The notes beneath the pieces are model-generated. The model saw only the letters and a program-made list of their open reading frames with translations. It made no database searches and was not told the DNA's origin. DNA of 5,467 nucleotides from Sulfurovum sp. bin170 (lineage in GTDB: Bacteria > Campylobacterota > Campylobacteria > Campylobacterales > Sulfurovaceae). The stretch lies in contig NZ_JAACKB010000254.1 of the NCBI RefSeq assembly GCF_010892395.1, forward strand, positions 1 through 5,467, given 5' to 3'. A program made the position numbers and the translations under genes. Position 1 is the first letter of the stretch, and each line of letters begins with the position of its first letter. Positions 5,333-5,467 of this stretch are shown here, one piece after another.

Positions 5333-5467
5333 ATGTTAGAATCGATAGGACTCTGTTTGGTGGTAGCTCCACTGTTAGGGTGGGGTATAGCTTGGTTTTT
5401 ATCTAAAAGGGATATGGATAGAGACGAATCTAAAGTTAAACTCTTAAGTAATACTATCATGGAGAAA
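5333..5467 (+). CDS. N-terminus of an unrecognised membrane-anchored protein (cut by window end)
   Basis: Forty-five codons are visible and the frame is still open at the last base. The protein begins MLESIGLCLVVAPLLGWGIA and continues WFLSKRDMDRDE. This gives one hydrophobic segment at about residues 5-23, followed by a strongly charged stretch. The layout suits a signal anchor, with the positive residues after the segment (KR, then K and R) on the cytoplasmic side and a soluble or coiled-coil domain to follow. The start is supported by AAAGGA (5321-5326) six bases before ATG 5333. A nearer ATG at 5328 stops after three codons. A TATAAT box lies 41 bases upstream. I do not recognise the family from this much sequence. 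Confidence 0.7.
   Translation, partial: MLESIGLCLVVAPLLGWGIAWFLSKRDMDRDESKVKLLSNTIMEK

Overview
This is an AT-rich window from a bacterial chromosome. The organism is most likely a Campylobacterota member (Sulfurimonas/Sulfurovum-like). That assignment rests on protein flavour and genome style recalled from memory, not on a search: the transaldolase type, an Rpn/PD-(D/E)XK 'transposase' beginning SRKLVSFDWAMKKILRQK, AAGGAG-type ribosome sites, and promoters recognisable only by a TGTTATAAT or TATAAT -10 without a good -35.

The left half (1-2411) is core genome. Transaldolase (tal, 213-1211) is followed by a PilT/PilU-type pilus retraction ATPase (1272-2411). Each gene is preceded by the same perfect extended -10, TGTTATAAT. 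Upstream of tal (1-100) are short direct repeats ending in a CGATTCC-like sequence. A related copy lies at 4484-4502.

The right half (2412-5332) is accessory and partly decayed. In order it holds: an Rpn-family nuclease (true start probably GTG 2506); a DUF4384-like domain gene whose well-placed start (ATG 3410) is one base out of frame with the domain, at an A7 tract; a type II toxin-antitoxin pair with a ParE/RelE-like toxin (3878-4439); a hairpin-rich spacer; and a second antitoxin-like gene (4547-4816) with no toxin. The two antitoxin genes share a 28-bp promoter segment (26 of 28 identical), so the locus looks like a duplicated toxin-antitoxin unit that has lost one toxin. A 516-base stretch without an intact gene follows. 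It contains a 28-bp inverted repeat whose arms are themselves palindromes (REP-like), directly joined to a decayed fragment that reads like the middle of a REP-associated Y1 (RAYT/IS200-like) transposase.

The window ends inside a new gene (5333 onward) that starts with a single membrane segment. I see no clearly new multi-gene system. The most interesting points are the REP/RAYT remnant with a palindrome in the transposase reading frame, the A7 frameshift candidate, and the duplicated antitoxin promoter with an orphan antitoxin.
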